NCBI GenBank assembly: GCA_025774805.1
Contig: JALGZR010000017.1
Location: 41,693-61,237, forward strand
Reading direction: 5' to 3'
Origin: a bacterium
GTDB lineage: Bacteria; ARS69
Length of the DNA stretch: 19,545 bases
Below, in pieces: positions 1-7,583 of this stretch (its first letter is position 1; each line of letters begins with the position of its first letter). The notes beneath the pieces are model-generated. The model worked only from the letters and a program-made list of their open reading frames with translations, ran no database searches and had not been told where the DNA came from. The translations under genes were made by a program, and so were the position numbers.

Positions 1-113
1 TCGAACCCGAGGCGTATCTGAACGATACGTCGCAGGGTGCGAGACGCGAGGACGTCCGTCCGGTGGTGCGGATCCGCGATCGCAGCAGGTCGTTCATGAA
101 TAGTCCGGGCTAG
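1..113 (+). CDS. C-terminal fragment of an unidentified protein (5' end outside window)
   Basis: Reading from base 3, this frame is open from the window edge to a TAG stop at 111-113 and gives about 36 residues. The tail is charged and Arg-rich, ending in RSFMNSPG. Third codon positions are mostly G or C, as in the neighbouring genes, whereas the frame starting at base 2 has AT-rich third positions and the frame starting at base 1 stops early. Its stop overlaps the stop of the convergent yqeC-like gene inside a single CTAG. That is a common arrangement for convergent genes and supports the reading. Too little is present to name a family, so no function is assigned. Confidence 0.4.
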   Translation, partial: EPEAYLNDTSQGARREDVRPVVRIRDRSRSFMNSPG

Positions 114-967
114 CGGCTGGGGGGCTTGTCGGCGGTGAACACCTCGACGATACCGCCCTGGCGGTTGTCGCCGACGGCGACCCGGGGAATCCGTTGGGAA
201 CAGCGATCGAGGATCTCGCGTGCGAGCTGGTTCGCGGAGTCGTGCTCGCGGCCGATCGGAACTTTGTTCACGTAGACCACGACGTGCATGTCCCCGGGGA
301 TCTTGGACAGCAGTCCCCGAGGGTGCATGAGCAAATCGACGAAGTGCCGGGGAGTGATGGGATGACCCCAGGCGATCCCAAGGAGATCGACGATCACCTC
401 GGGGCGGTGACAGTGATCGTCGTTCACCGGCGTATCGAGACCGTCGGCACCCAGGACGATGACGCAGTGGGACGCGCACAGCGGGAGCACCGGCTCCCCG
501 AGACGGTGCCCCTTGATCGAGCGTCCCCGGCTGCCGTCCGCCTCGACGACGACGAGATCCCATGTGAGACGGGACAGCAGCTCGCCGAGGTGCTCCACCG
601 GCAGTCCGACCAGCTTGTCCCGCATCACGGAGCGCCCCAGGAACGTGGCGGGCGTCCGGTGGTCGTCGCGGGTCCCCGTGAGAACCTCGTCGATCCAGTC
701 GGTCTCGACGGTGGAGCGGGAGCGGTACTCCTTCCAGGTGCGACCGGTCGTGTCCATCTCGTCCCAGAGGAGCACCTCCCGCATGTCCACGAGCTCCTCC
801 AGCTTCATTCGGGCGGTGGTGGTGGCCAGAACCCGCCACCCGTCGCGCGAGGACTCCTCACACAGCCGGCAGAGAGTGGAAGTCTTCCCTCCCCCGCCGA
901 CCAGGGCCACGACGGACCCGTCCCCGATTCCCAGGGCCTCCTTCAGGGTGAGGTAGTCCTTGACCAA
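110..967 (-). CDS. yqeC: YqeC-like selenium-dependent hydroxylase accessory protein (P-loop NTPase)
   Basis: This 285-residue protein starts with TTG at 967, four bases after the aminotransferase stop, with a weak AAGG about ten bases upstream. The N-terminus carries a glycine-rich P-loop (VALVGGGGKTSTL, about residues 20-32) followed by a TTTARM segment. The middle has VVVEADGSRGRSIKGH (about residues 139-154), and a VNKVP segment lies near residue 235. This order matches the YqeC family, which is genetically linked to selenium-dependent molybdenum hydroxylases in other bacteria. The exact biochemical role is not established; nucleotide-dependent cofactor maturation is the usual proposal. 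No selD, yqeB or molybdenum hydroxylase gene is visible here, so the pathway link rests on family membership. It is probably co-transcribed with the upstream aminotransferase and is cytoplasmic. Confidence 0.82.
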   Translation of the reverse strand: MVKDYLTLKEALGIGDGSVVALVGGGGKTSTLCRLCEESSRDGWRVLATTTARMKLEELVDMREVLLWDEMDTTGRTWKEYRSRSTVETDWIDEVLTGTRDDHRTPATFLGRSVMRDKLVGLPVEHLGELLSRLTWDLVVVEADGSRGRSIKGHRLGEPVLPLCASHCVIVLGADGLDTPVNDDHCHRPEVIVDLLGIAWGHPITPRHFVDLLMHPRGLLSKIPGDMHVVVYVNKVPIGREHDSANQLAREILDRCSQRIPRVAVGDNRQGGIVEVFTADKPPSR

Positions 968-971
968 GATC

Positions 972-2138
972 TCAGACCTTTTGCCTAAGGCTCGCGATCT
1001 TCTCGAGGGCGCTTTCGATGTTCGCGAGCGAGTTCGCGTAGGAGAAGCGAAGATACCCCTCGCCTCCGGGCCCGAACGACGTTCCGGCCAGTGCCGCGAC
1101 TCCCACCTCTTCGAGCAGGCGATCCTGTAGCTCGGACGACCGGAGGCCCAATTCCGTGATGTTCGCGAACGCGTAGAACGCGCCCTTGGGCTTCAGACAC
1201 GTGATCCCCTCGATCTCGTTCAGTCCCTCGACGATCCGGTCTCGACGACGCCGGAACTCCGCGACCATCGCCTGGACCTTGTCCTGCGGGCCTCGCAGCG
1301 CCTCGATTCCGGCCATCTGGGTGAAGCTCGACGTGCACGAGTTCGAGTTCGTCATGAGGCGGGAGACGTGGCGCTCGACGTCGCGGGGCATGATGCCGTA
1401 GCCGAGGCGCCACCCGGTCATCGCGTACGTCTTCGAGAAGCCGTCGACCACGACCGTGCGATCGAGCATGCCGGGGAACCGGGTGATCGACTCGAACGGC
1501 TCTTCGTAGGTGATCTTCGAATAGATTTCGTCGGCCATCACCCAGAAGTCGTGTCGTACGGCGAGCTCGGCGATCTGACGGAGATCGTCTCTCGAGAGCA
1601 TCGAGCCGCACGGGTTGTGGGGGGAGTTGATGATCACGAGCTTCGTCTTGTCGGTGATCCGCGCCTCGAGATCCGCCACGTCGAACGTGAACTCGCGCTC
1701 CTCCTTCAGCGGCAAGGGAACCGCTCGCGCTCCGAAGAACGAGATGACCGACTCGTAGATCGGGAAGCCGGGATCGGGATAGATGACCTCTTCGCCCGGG
1801 TTCACGAGAGCGAGGACGGAATAGAAGAGTATGGGCTTCGCGCCGGGGGTGATCACCACGTTCTCGGGGCCGACCTGGACTCCCCGATCGCGGGAGAACC
1901 ACTCGGCGACGGCCTCGCGCGCCGCCGGCAGCCCGGCGGAGGGCCCGTAGTGCGTCCAGCCGGAGCGCAAGGCCTCGACCGCCGCATCGACGACGTTCGA
2001 CGGGGTGTCGAAGTCGGGCTCGCCGATCTCGAGGTGGACGATTTCCCGACCCCGGGCCTCGAGCCGCTTCGCCCGCGCCAGGACCTCGAATGCGGTCTCC
2101 GTGCCGAGCCCGTGCATGCGCTGGGCGATCCGTTCCAT
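972..2138 (-). CDS. Class I/II pyridoxal-phosphate-dependent aminotransferase (AspC-like)
   Basis: The 388-residue length is normal for fold-type I aminotransferases of the I-gamma subgroup. It starts with ATG at 2138, preceded by a purine-rich GAAAGGAAGG site seven bases upstream. Visible landmarks are HYGPSAGLPAAREAV near residue 83, the NPCG loop in SPHNPCGSML, the PLP-contacting ADEIY, and the Schiff-base lysine in SKTYAMTGWRLGYG. A conserved arginine (LRFSY) near the C-terminus would bind the substrate carboxylate. The enzyme should move an amino group between an amino acid and a 2-oxo acid in the cytoplasm. Aspartate, an aromatic amino acid or alanine are all possible donors, and specificity cannot be read from the sequence. 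It is the first gene of a two-gene unit with the yqeC-like gene. Confidence 0.95.
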   Translation of the reverse strand: MERIAQRMHGLGTETAFEVLARAKRLEARGREIVHLEIGEPDFDTPSNVVDAAVEALRSGWTHYGPSAGLPAAREAVAEWFSRDRGVQVGPENVVITPGAKPILFYSVLALVNPGEEVIYPDPGFPIYESVISFFGARAVPLPLKEEREFTFDVADLEARITDKTKLVIINSPHNPCGSMLSRDDLRQIAELAVRHDFWVMADEIYSKITYEEPFESITRFPGMLDRTVVVDGFSKTYAMTGWRLGYGIMPRDVERHVSRLMTNSNSCTSSFTQMAGIEALRGPQDKVQAMVAEFRRRRDRIVEGLNEIEGITCLKPKGAFYAFANITELGLRSSELQDRLLEEVGVAALAGTSFGPGGEGYLRFSYANSLANIESALEKIASLRQKV

Positions 2139-2297
2139 GGGTTCGCCTTCCTTTCTGGTTCCGATCCCGGGTGAAGGACCGTCTCGTGGGCGTCACGAAG
2201 CCGGGGCACCCGGCCGCGGCCCCGGCCGCGATCTGCGGCGGACCACCGCCTCAACGACGGGAACTCGGCCCGGGGGAAAGCTCCAATCCGCAAGATA
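2139..2297. other. Intergenic gap with GC-rich palindromes between two minus-strand genes
   Basis: This 159-bp gap lies downstream of the beta-rich secreted protein gene and upstream of the aminotransferase. It contains a strong palindrome at 2215-2230 (CGCGGCC, two bases, GGCCGCG). A second small hairpin lies at 2237-2250 (GGCGG, four-base loop, CCGCC). Neither is followed by a T-run on the minus strand, so they could aid termination of the 2298-3500 gene only by a non-classical route. I see no convincing sigma-70 promoter for the aminotransferase. Only its ribosome binding site is clear. Confidence 0.35.
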
Positions 2298-3500
2298 TCA
2301 TTCGCTTGGGTCCGTGCCTACCCCGGGTATCGGAAGGCGGGTGCCGCACTCCAGCTCCGCCCGCGGGCGGAGTCCTTCCCTCCACCGGAACCGCAGGCGG
2401 GCGGCGGTACCCTTCCCAAAGCGGTGCGACAGCCAGGCCTCGCCCTCCCGTCCCTCTCGCGCGACGAGCCGAAGGCGCAGTCCTCCCCTGCCTTCGGCGC
2501 GGGCGAGGCGGAGCGTGAACACCGTCTCGTCGATGCGTCGCTCTCCGGCGACCAGGTGCACCGTCGACCGCAGCTCCCCCGAGACCATGCGCTCCGCCCG
2601 AACGTCGAGCGTCGTGGCCGGCGTCTCCCGGCTCCGGGAGAGGGTCCGGAGATCGAACCGAAACGCGGCATTCGAGATCGACCCCCGCCACCGGGCGGCC
2701 GCCTCGACCGAGAACCCGGAGGGGGGATCCCGCGCGTCCGTGCGGTCCGAGGAATACCCCGGAGTGCGGAGCGCGAGCTCGACCGCTCCCGACCCGGCGG
2801 AGAACGGGGGGAAGCGGAAGGCCGCCCGAACGATCCGCTCCGGAGGACGATCGGGCGGAGCCCGAACGAGTGCCGTCAGCCCGAACGGAGCGCTCGCTCC
2901 CCCGACTCCGAGTCGGTAGTCCCGAAGACCCTCCTCGTACCTCGTCTCTCCGCGAACGTCGAGATCGCCTCGGGTCACCCGCCAACCCGCCGCACCGGCG
3001 AGCGTCTCTCCCCGGTGTCGCGCGGAGAGATCGAGGCCGCGACCGGCCGCGCGGAACGAGACGAGGGACCCCCCTGCCCGATCTCTCACGAAACCCAGAG
3101 CGAGCCGCCGCTCGCGCCCGCGACTCGTCCAGGCGATTCCTCGCTCCGTGTCCGCGAGCGAGGAGGACCAGGGCGCCGGCGCCCGGACTCCGGCGAGCGG
3201 TCTCGTCCATCCCGCGCTTCCGATCTGCGTCATGCCCCAGATCCTCCCCAGCAGCAGAGTGCCCCCCACGACCCCGATCTCGACGGAACCCCTCGCTTCG
3301 TCCTCCCGACCGAAGCCCTCGCGCACCATCGCGGCGAATCGCGCATTCTCACCGCCGCCCCGGATCCGGAACTCCGCCGTCTCGCCCCGCGCCGTCCGGG
3401 CGGCCCGGGACCAGATCCCGACCGCGTCCGGCCCCGCCGCGAAGCCCGGCACCCCCGCACCGACCCCGATGATGGAAACTACACGAAGAAATCCTCGCAA
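2298..3500 (-). CDS. Secreted beta-strand-rich protein of unknown function
   Basis: I place the start at a TTG (3498-3500) because it directly precedes a credible signal peptide: basic MRGFLR, hydrophobic VVSIIGVGAGVPGF, then an AA^G-type cleavage site near residue 22. The open frame extends further upstream, but that part reads as Pro/Arg-rich noise. The mature protein, about 378 residues, is full of short alternating polar/hydrophobic stretches separated by Gly and charged turns, for example SVEIGVVGGTLLLGRI, TLDVRAERMV and LRLRLVAREG. This suggests an exported beta-barrel or beta-sandwich protein. It lacks a typical terminal aromatic residue (it ends DPSE), so outer-membrane insertion is unproven. 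No known domain is recognised. It is transcribed divergently from the SMC-like/AddAB operon. Confidence 0.72.
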   Translation of the reverse strand: MRGFLRVVSIIGVGAGVPGFAAGPDAVGIWSRAARTARGETAEFRIRGGGENARFAAMVREGFGREDEARGSVEIGVVGGTLLLGRIWGMTQIGSAGWTRPLAGVRAPAPWSSSLADTERGIAWTSRGRERRLALGFVRDRAGGSLVSFRAAGRGLDLSARHRGETLAGAAGWRVTRGDLDVRGETRYEEGLRDYRLGVGGASAPFGLTALVRAPPDRPPERIVRAAFRFPPFSAGSGAVELALRTPGYSSDRTDARDPPSGFSVEAAARWRGSISNAAFRFDLRTLSRSRETPATTLDVRAERMVSGELRSTVHLVAGERRIDETVFTLRLARAEGRGGLRLRLVAREGREGEAWLSHRFGKGTAARLRFRWREGLRPRAELECGTRLPIPGVGTDPSE

Positions 3501-3780
3501 CTCGTGGTCCAGGTTTAGGTTGTGTTGTTCTTTCCGGATGACGCCGCGGGGAGGATCACGGGAGACGAGGAGTCGCACGCTACCGGGACCGGCCCTCCTC
3601 GCCCAGCGACTACCTCGGGCGACGGTTTCCGAATCGGGACTCAACAGGGTTCTCGAGGGCGCCGAAATAGGGCCAGGAGCGCCGATTCGGCGTGACCGCC
3701 CAGCCCCGGGGGACCGACCGTCGGCGTCCGGCCGTTCGCCGGAGAGCGACCGGTTTCGTGTGCCGCGGTGGAGGCAATCC
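3501..3780. promoter_or_regulatory. Divergent intergenic region with repeated near-palindromes
   Basis: This 280-bp gap between two divergent genes must hold both promoters, although no clear -35/-10 pair stands out. It has several related motifs: CCGAATCGG at 3629-3637, its reverse complement CCGATTCGG at 3682-3690 within the odd palindrome CGCCGATTCGGCG (3680-3692), and GCGCCGA at both 3659-3665 and 3679-3685, exactly 20 bp apart. Such spacing on about the same DNA face would suit a dimeric repressor or activator. This is inference, since no cognate regulator is adjacent. Confidence 0.4.
3770..3774 (+). promoter_or_regulatory. Ribosome binding site deciding a TTG start
   Basis: GGAGG lies six bases before the TTG at 3781. 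It is the best Shine-Dalgarno match near the beginning of the SMC-like ATPase gene. It fixes the start just before the first beta strand (RIDRVDIEG) that leads into the P-loop. The frame is open far upstream, but no comparable site or conserved-looking protein occurs there. Confidence 0.65.
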
Positions 3781-6300
3781 TTGCGCATCGATCGCGTCGA
3801 CATCGAGGGATGCGGAACCCAGTCCGGCGGCTTCCGGTTCCCTCGCGATGGGCTCGGTCTTTGGGCTTCCGGCAACCGCAGCGGAAAGAGCGGTCTCGTG
3901 CGCCTGCTGGCCGATGCGTTCTACGGTCCTCGGGAACGGCACACGACTCCGGGCGGGTGGATCATGGTCCGCCTCCGGCTGGACGACGGTGCGGCCCGCA
4001 TCGTCGCCCGGGATCTCGCGACGGGCGCCGTGCAGGTCACCGACGAGACCGGCAACGACATCACCCCCCAGTACCGGGACCCCGGCGAGACGGATCAGCT
4101 GGGGCGGAGGCTCTTCGAGCTGGACCGCCACCAGTTCGAGGAGATCTCGACCGTCTCCCTGGACGGACTCCGGCGCACGGTCGGAAACGGGACGCTGATC
4201 CACCTGCTCCACCGGGGGCGCATTCCGGGGCCTCCGTCCGAGGAAGAGACCCCCGACCCGGCCCCGCCCTCCCGAGGACCGTCGCTCTCGACGCCGGAAG
4301 AGGAGGCCGGGCCGGAGCCGGAGTCGGACTCCGAAGAGCCGCTCCACATCTTCCGCTCCCCGAGCGAGGAAATGGAATACGTTCATGCTGGCTTCCTGGC
4401 GACCCGGTCCCCGTCGCCGACCGATCCCGCCTCTCTCCCGGTGTCCTCCCCGGCCCATCTCCCCGCGGAAGTCGCGCCGCATCTCGGGTCGGACGTGGCT
4501 CTCTCGGACACGTCTCTCACGATCGACGAGGTCGACGACTTCCGACTCGACGACACGACGCGTCTGCGGAGGTTGAAGGCGGCGCTCGACACGCTCGACG
4601 TCCGCCTCGAACAGAAGGCGAAGGCGCTGCAGGCCCACTCGGAACGGCTCGGGGCGTTCCGCTCCGAGGGCGACCGCCTGGCCATGCTGACCGGGGCCGA
4701 GCCGAAGGACGTCGAGAATCTCGAAATGCTCCTCGACGTGATGAGCACCGCGCAGGAGAGGCGCGATCGAGTCCGGGTCCGGGAACAGCACTTCCGAAGG
4801 GAGCTCTCCGAACGCCAGAGGAATCCCGAGAGGGTCCTGCGACTCTGTAGCCGGTTCGAACGTCTCTCCGAAGAGGATCTCCGGTTCCTGAACAGCTACC
4901 GCCGGGAGGAGACGGTCCGCCGGGGCAACCAGGCCCTCGTCCGAAGCGAGAGCCGTCTCGACGAGAGCCGGATCGAGGCGATCCTCCAAACGCGGACCCG
5001 GGAATCCCGTCCGGCGGTGGTCCCTCTCGGAGTCGCCATCTTCGGCCTCCTGACCTCGACCGTTCTCCACCTCTTCCCGGGTCTGCAGCTCGTCGCGATC
5101 GGTTCGCTCGTGGTCGGCTTCGCCGGCGCGGTGATCGGTGCGGCCATTCTCTGGCGCGCGAAGCGAACGGGTGAGAACGACCGAAACGTCCTCTTCACGA
5201 GCCTGCGTAAGAAGTCCGAGCAGCTCGAGGAGATCGAGCAGGAGAGTCGGGTCGCCCGCCAGCGCATGGCGGAAGTGGCGGGGAAGCTCGGCATCGAGGA
5301 TCCCGAGCAGCTTCCCGATCTGTACGAGGAGTGGGAAGCCGCCCGAGAGGACGGCCGTGAGCTCGAGAGGTTCGCCCGGCAGGGCCGGGAGATCGACGCG
5401 GAGATCGTCAAGGTCCGCGAGAAGCTCGGATCGTTCATCGTAGAGAACGGTCGGGGCCAGGATCCGACGACGATGACGGCCGAGGAGCTCGAGGCGATGC
5501 GCCGCGACTACGTCCGGTTCTTCGAGATTCAGCGGGAGCTGAAGGCGGCCGAGGAGGAGGCGAGTGGCCTGGAGTCCGATCTCGCCCAGGTCGAGGTGGA
5601 ACGGGCGGGCTTTCGCGACCGGATCGGCGATCTTCTCGGGATCGCGGGATTGGAACCGGGCGAGGATCTCGACGAGGCGATCGAGCGCCACGCGATGAGA
5701 CGCCCCGCCGGGATCCCGAATGGGGAAACCGCCCCGGACGGGGCGGGAGAGGCGCCGGAGCGCGAGACGTTGACGGCCGACGCCGGCATGGCGTCTCTCC
5801 GTCCGGAGCCGGAAGGGGACGCGAGCTGGGTTCCGGCGGTCTCCGCCCGGGCCGAGGCGATCCTTCGCCGCTTCCTGCCCGAGGCGAGGGAATTGGAGAT
5901 CGACCTCGACCTCTCCCCCAGCGTCCGCCTCGACGCGCGGGGACCGCGGCTCTCCTTCCCCGAGCTCGCCGTATCGCTCTCCGAGGGAACGCTCGATCAG
6001 GTTTGTCTCGCATTGCGTCTTGCGATCGTGGAAACTCTGTCCGCTTCCGGGGAGAGAGTTCCCGTCCTGCTCGACGATCCTCTCGTCCGGTGCGACGATC
6101 AAGGGTGCGTCCAGGCCATGGAGTTCCTGGTGACGGATCTGTCCACCCGGGGCCAGGCGGTGCTCCTGACCTGCCACGAGCTGAGGGCAAGATGGTTCCT
6201 TCACCAGTTCCCGCAGCACCAGGCACGGCTGATCGAGATCGCCGACCCCGCGAGGCGGGATCCCTCCTCCGACTCCTCCGTCGACTGTCGATCCTCCTGA
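3781..6300 (+). CDS. YhaN/SMC-like ATPase with coiled coils and two membrane segments
   Basis: This 839-residue protein is built like an SMC/Rad50-type ABC ATPase split by a coiled coil. A Walker A motif, GNRSGKSG, has its lysine at residue 36. A region rich in Pro, Ser and acidic residues (about 145-250) follows, then a coiled coil to about 405. Two hydrophobic segments (about 412-458, VVPLGVAIFGLLTSTVLHLF and LVAIGSLVVGFAGAVIGAAI) come next, then a second coiled coil to about 640. The C-terminal lobe has the ABC signature LSEGTLDQ (residues 733-740), Walker B VLLDDP (D765, D766) and an H-loop histidine at 799. This is the YhaN arrangement, although it is shorter than I recall for Bacillus YhaN. 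It should bind and hydrolyse ATP while anchored in the inner membrane. YhaN-type proteins are often paired with an SbcD-like nuclease, which is absent here. It is the first gene of the operon ending in addA. Confidence 0.85.
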   Translation: MRIDRVDIEGCGTQSGGFRFPRDGLGLWASGNRSGKSGLVRLLADAFYGPRERHTTPGGWIMVRLRLDDGAARIVARDLATGAVQVTDETGNDITPQYRDPGETDQLGRRLFELDRHQFEEISTVSLDGLRRTVGNGTLIHLLHRGRIPGPPSEEETPDPAPPSRGPSLSTPEEEAGPEPESDSEEPLHIFRSPSEEMEYVHAGFLATRSPSPTDPASLPVSSPAHLPAEVAPHLGSDVALSDTSLTIDEVDDFRLDDTTRLRRLKAALDTLDVRLEQKAKALQAHSERLGAFRSEGDRLAMLTGAEPKDVENLEMLLDVMSTAQERRDRVRVREQHFRRELSERQRNPERVLRLCSRFERLSEEDLRFLNSYRREETVRRGNQALVRSESRLDESRIEAILQTRTRESRPAVVPLGVAIFGLLTSTVLHLFPGLQLVAIGSLVVGFAGAVIGAAILWRAKRTGENDRNVLFTSLRKKSEQLEEIEQESRVARQRMAEVAGKLGIEDPEQLPDLYEEWEAAREDGRELERFARQGREIDAEIVKVREKLGSFIVENGRGQDPTTMTAEELEAMRRDYVRFFEIQRELKAAEEEASGLESDLAQVEVERAGFRDRIGDLLGIAGLEPGEDLDEAIERHAMRRPAGIPNGETAPDGAGEAPERETLTADAGMASLRPEPEGDASWVPAVSARAEAILRRFLPEARELEIDLDLSPSVRLDARGPRLSFPELAVSLSEGTLDQVCLALRLAIVETLSASGERVPVLLDDPLVRCDDQGCVQAMEFLVTDLSTRGQAVLLTCHELRARWFLHQFPQHQARLIEIADPARRDPSSDSSVDCRSS

Positions 6301-7583
6301 TCGGAGCGGTCGGGGTGACCGCTCCGGGAACGGTCCGAGCCGGCGATCCGCTCCCCGGTGCGGGGATCACGTGGCACCGCGCCTTCCTGGCCGGAACCTG
6401 GGACCAAAACCCGCCCGTCACCGAGCCCCTGACGATCAATGGAAACCGAAACGTCAATCTCTTCCTGGTCCTGGAGGGGGAGCGGGACGAGCTCCCGGTC
6501 TATTGCGCGAGCACCCCGCGTCTGCGGGTCAAAGGTCGAGAGATTCCCGATCGTATGATCCTGCGACCGAGGGACTGCGGACTCGAACGCGCGGAGATCC
6601 GGTGGAGCGAGCTTCGGCCCACTCCCGACGCCCGGGACTGGCGGATGAAGCCCCTGCCCGCGGGCAACCACAAGTGGAAGCTCTCCTTTCAGGCGTTCCC
6701 CGGCGACGATGTCGAGAACGGCTTCCCCGAGTGGGCGGGCACGGTGCGCTATGCCGCCACGATCGGGTTGGTGGAACCGGGATCCGGACCCAGCTTCCTC
6801 GGGTCGGACGGCGCGTCCCGACGGGCGGGATGGGAGAACCCGGAGAGCGCACCCGGATACCGGGTCACGCGGTCGACGGGCCTCACGCTGGACGGCTATG
6901 CGGCCGAGTTCGCCCGGCTCCCGGTCGTCGAGCGGGCCACGGCCGCCCACGTGCGGGAAAGGGTGTCCTGCGAGCCCGTCGACCTCGTGCTCGGCTCCTA
7001 CGCCGCGATGCGGGGGAAGCCGCTCCCGGGACCGCGGCGGGCGAGCCTGGACGGTGAGGAGTGGTCGTGGGTATTCCGGCCCGTTTACGAGGAGATCCGC
7101 CGGCGGGTGGACGGGACCCATCCGTTCGTCGCCGCGAAAGGGCGCGGGGTGCCTTGGCGGCCTCGGGGGACGGACCACGAGGAGCGGGTGCGAAGAGGGG
7201 ACGTCCTCCTCCTCGACGGAACGCCCACCATCGTCTCGGGCGACGACGGCGACGGCTGGCTCGACAACGAGGACACGGTGGTTCTCGTGCGGGACGGCGC
7301 CGTGGTTCAGGGAACGCTGCTCGGCGTTCCGGGTGAGAAGGTCACCCTCCTTCGGCCCCGGGACTTTTTCCCGTTGGGTCGGTCCATGCTGCGCGCCGGC
7401 TACGGCCCCCTGAAGCCGACGATCTACTTCGGCTCCGACCTCGAGCAGGCGCTCTCCGAGTTTCAGAGAGACCGCGAGCTCCCGATCACCGGACGTCCCG
7501 ACGAGGCCACGCTCGACGCCCTCGGGTCCTTCCTGTCCCGCCTCGACGCGGTCGACGCGGAGACGGAATCCGACGAGAAGTGA
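6192..7583 (+). CDS. Exported protein with C-terminal peptidoglycan-binding-like domain
   Basis: The chosen ATG at 6192 has a GAGGG site five bases upstream. It keeps a signal peptide with a long n-region: basic LLRLLRR, hydrophobic LSILLIGAVGVTA, and cleavage after VRA near residue 50. The gene therefore overlaps the SMC-like gene by 109 bases in another frame. The mature 413 residues have no family I can name with confidence. The last 50 (EQALSEFQRDRELPITGRPDEATLDAL, here written in part: FQRDRELPITGRPDEAT) match the PG_binding_1 pattern of FQ, a TGRxD turn and a final AL. A central stretch with C260 (VSCEPVDLVL), GKPLP and later RRGDVLLLDG faintly recalls an NlpC/P60 layout, but the usual catalytic histidine context is missing. 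It likely acts in the periplasm or at the cell wall. It is linked by a GTGA overlap to the addB-like gene. Confidence 0.78.
   Translation: MVPSPVPAAPGTADRDRRPREAGSLLRLLRRLSILLIGAVGVTAPGTVRAGDPLPGAGITWHRAFLAGTWDQNPPVTEPLTINGNRNVNLFLVLEGERDELPVYCASTPRLRVKGREIPDRMILRPRDCGLERAEIRWSELRPTPDARDWRMKPLPAGNHKWKLSFQAFPGDDVENGFPEWAGTVRYAATIGLVEPGSGPSFLGSDGASRRAGWENPESAPGYRVTRSTGLTLDGYAAEFARLPVVERATAAHVRERVSCEPVDLVLGSYAAMRGKPLPGPRRASLDGEEWSWVFRPVYEEIRRRVDGTHPFVAAKGRGVPWRPRGTDHEERVRRGDVLLLDGTPTIVSGDDGDGWLDNEDTVVLVRDGAVVQGTLLGVPGEKVTLLRPRDFFPLGRSMLRAGYGPLKPTIYFGSDLEQALSEFQRDRELPITGRPDEATLDALGSFLSRLDAVDAETESDEK

Noticed and set aside
3344-3356. GCGCATTCTCACC, resembling the arm of the structured element
   Set aside because: It lies within the beta-rich coding gene, has no complementary arm nearby and lacks the GCCGCAGCAGAGC segment.
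3148-3780. Upstream extension of the SMC-like ATPase frame
   Set aside because: It runs antisense through the beta-rich gene and reads as Pro/Ser/Arg-rich noise; the GGAGG-TTG at 3770-3783 is a better start.
3501-3875. N-terminal extension of the beta-rich secreted protein
   Set aside because: It would bury the signal peptide 125 residues inside the protein and overlap the start of the divergent gene.
3610-6219. Long minus-strand open frame opposite the SMC-like ATPase gene
   Set aside because: The plus strand has Walker A, ABC signature and Walker B in order; the antisense product shows no family features.
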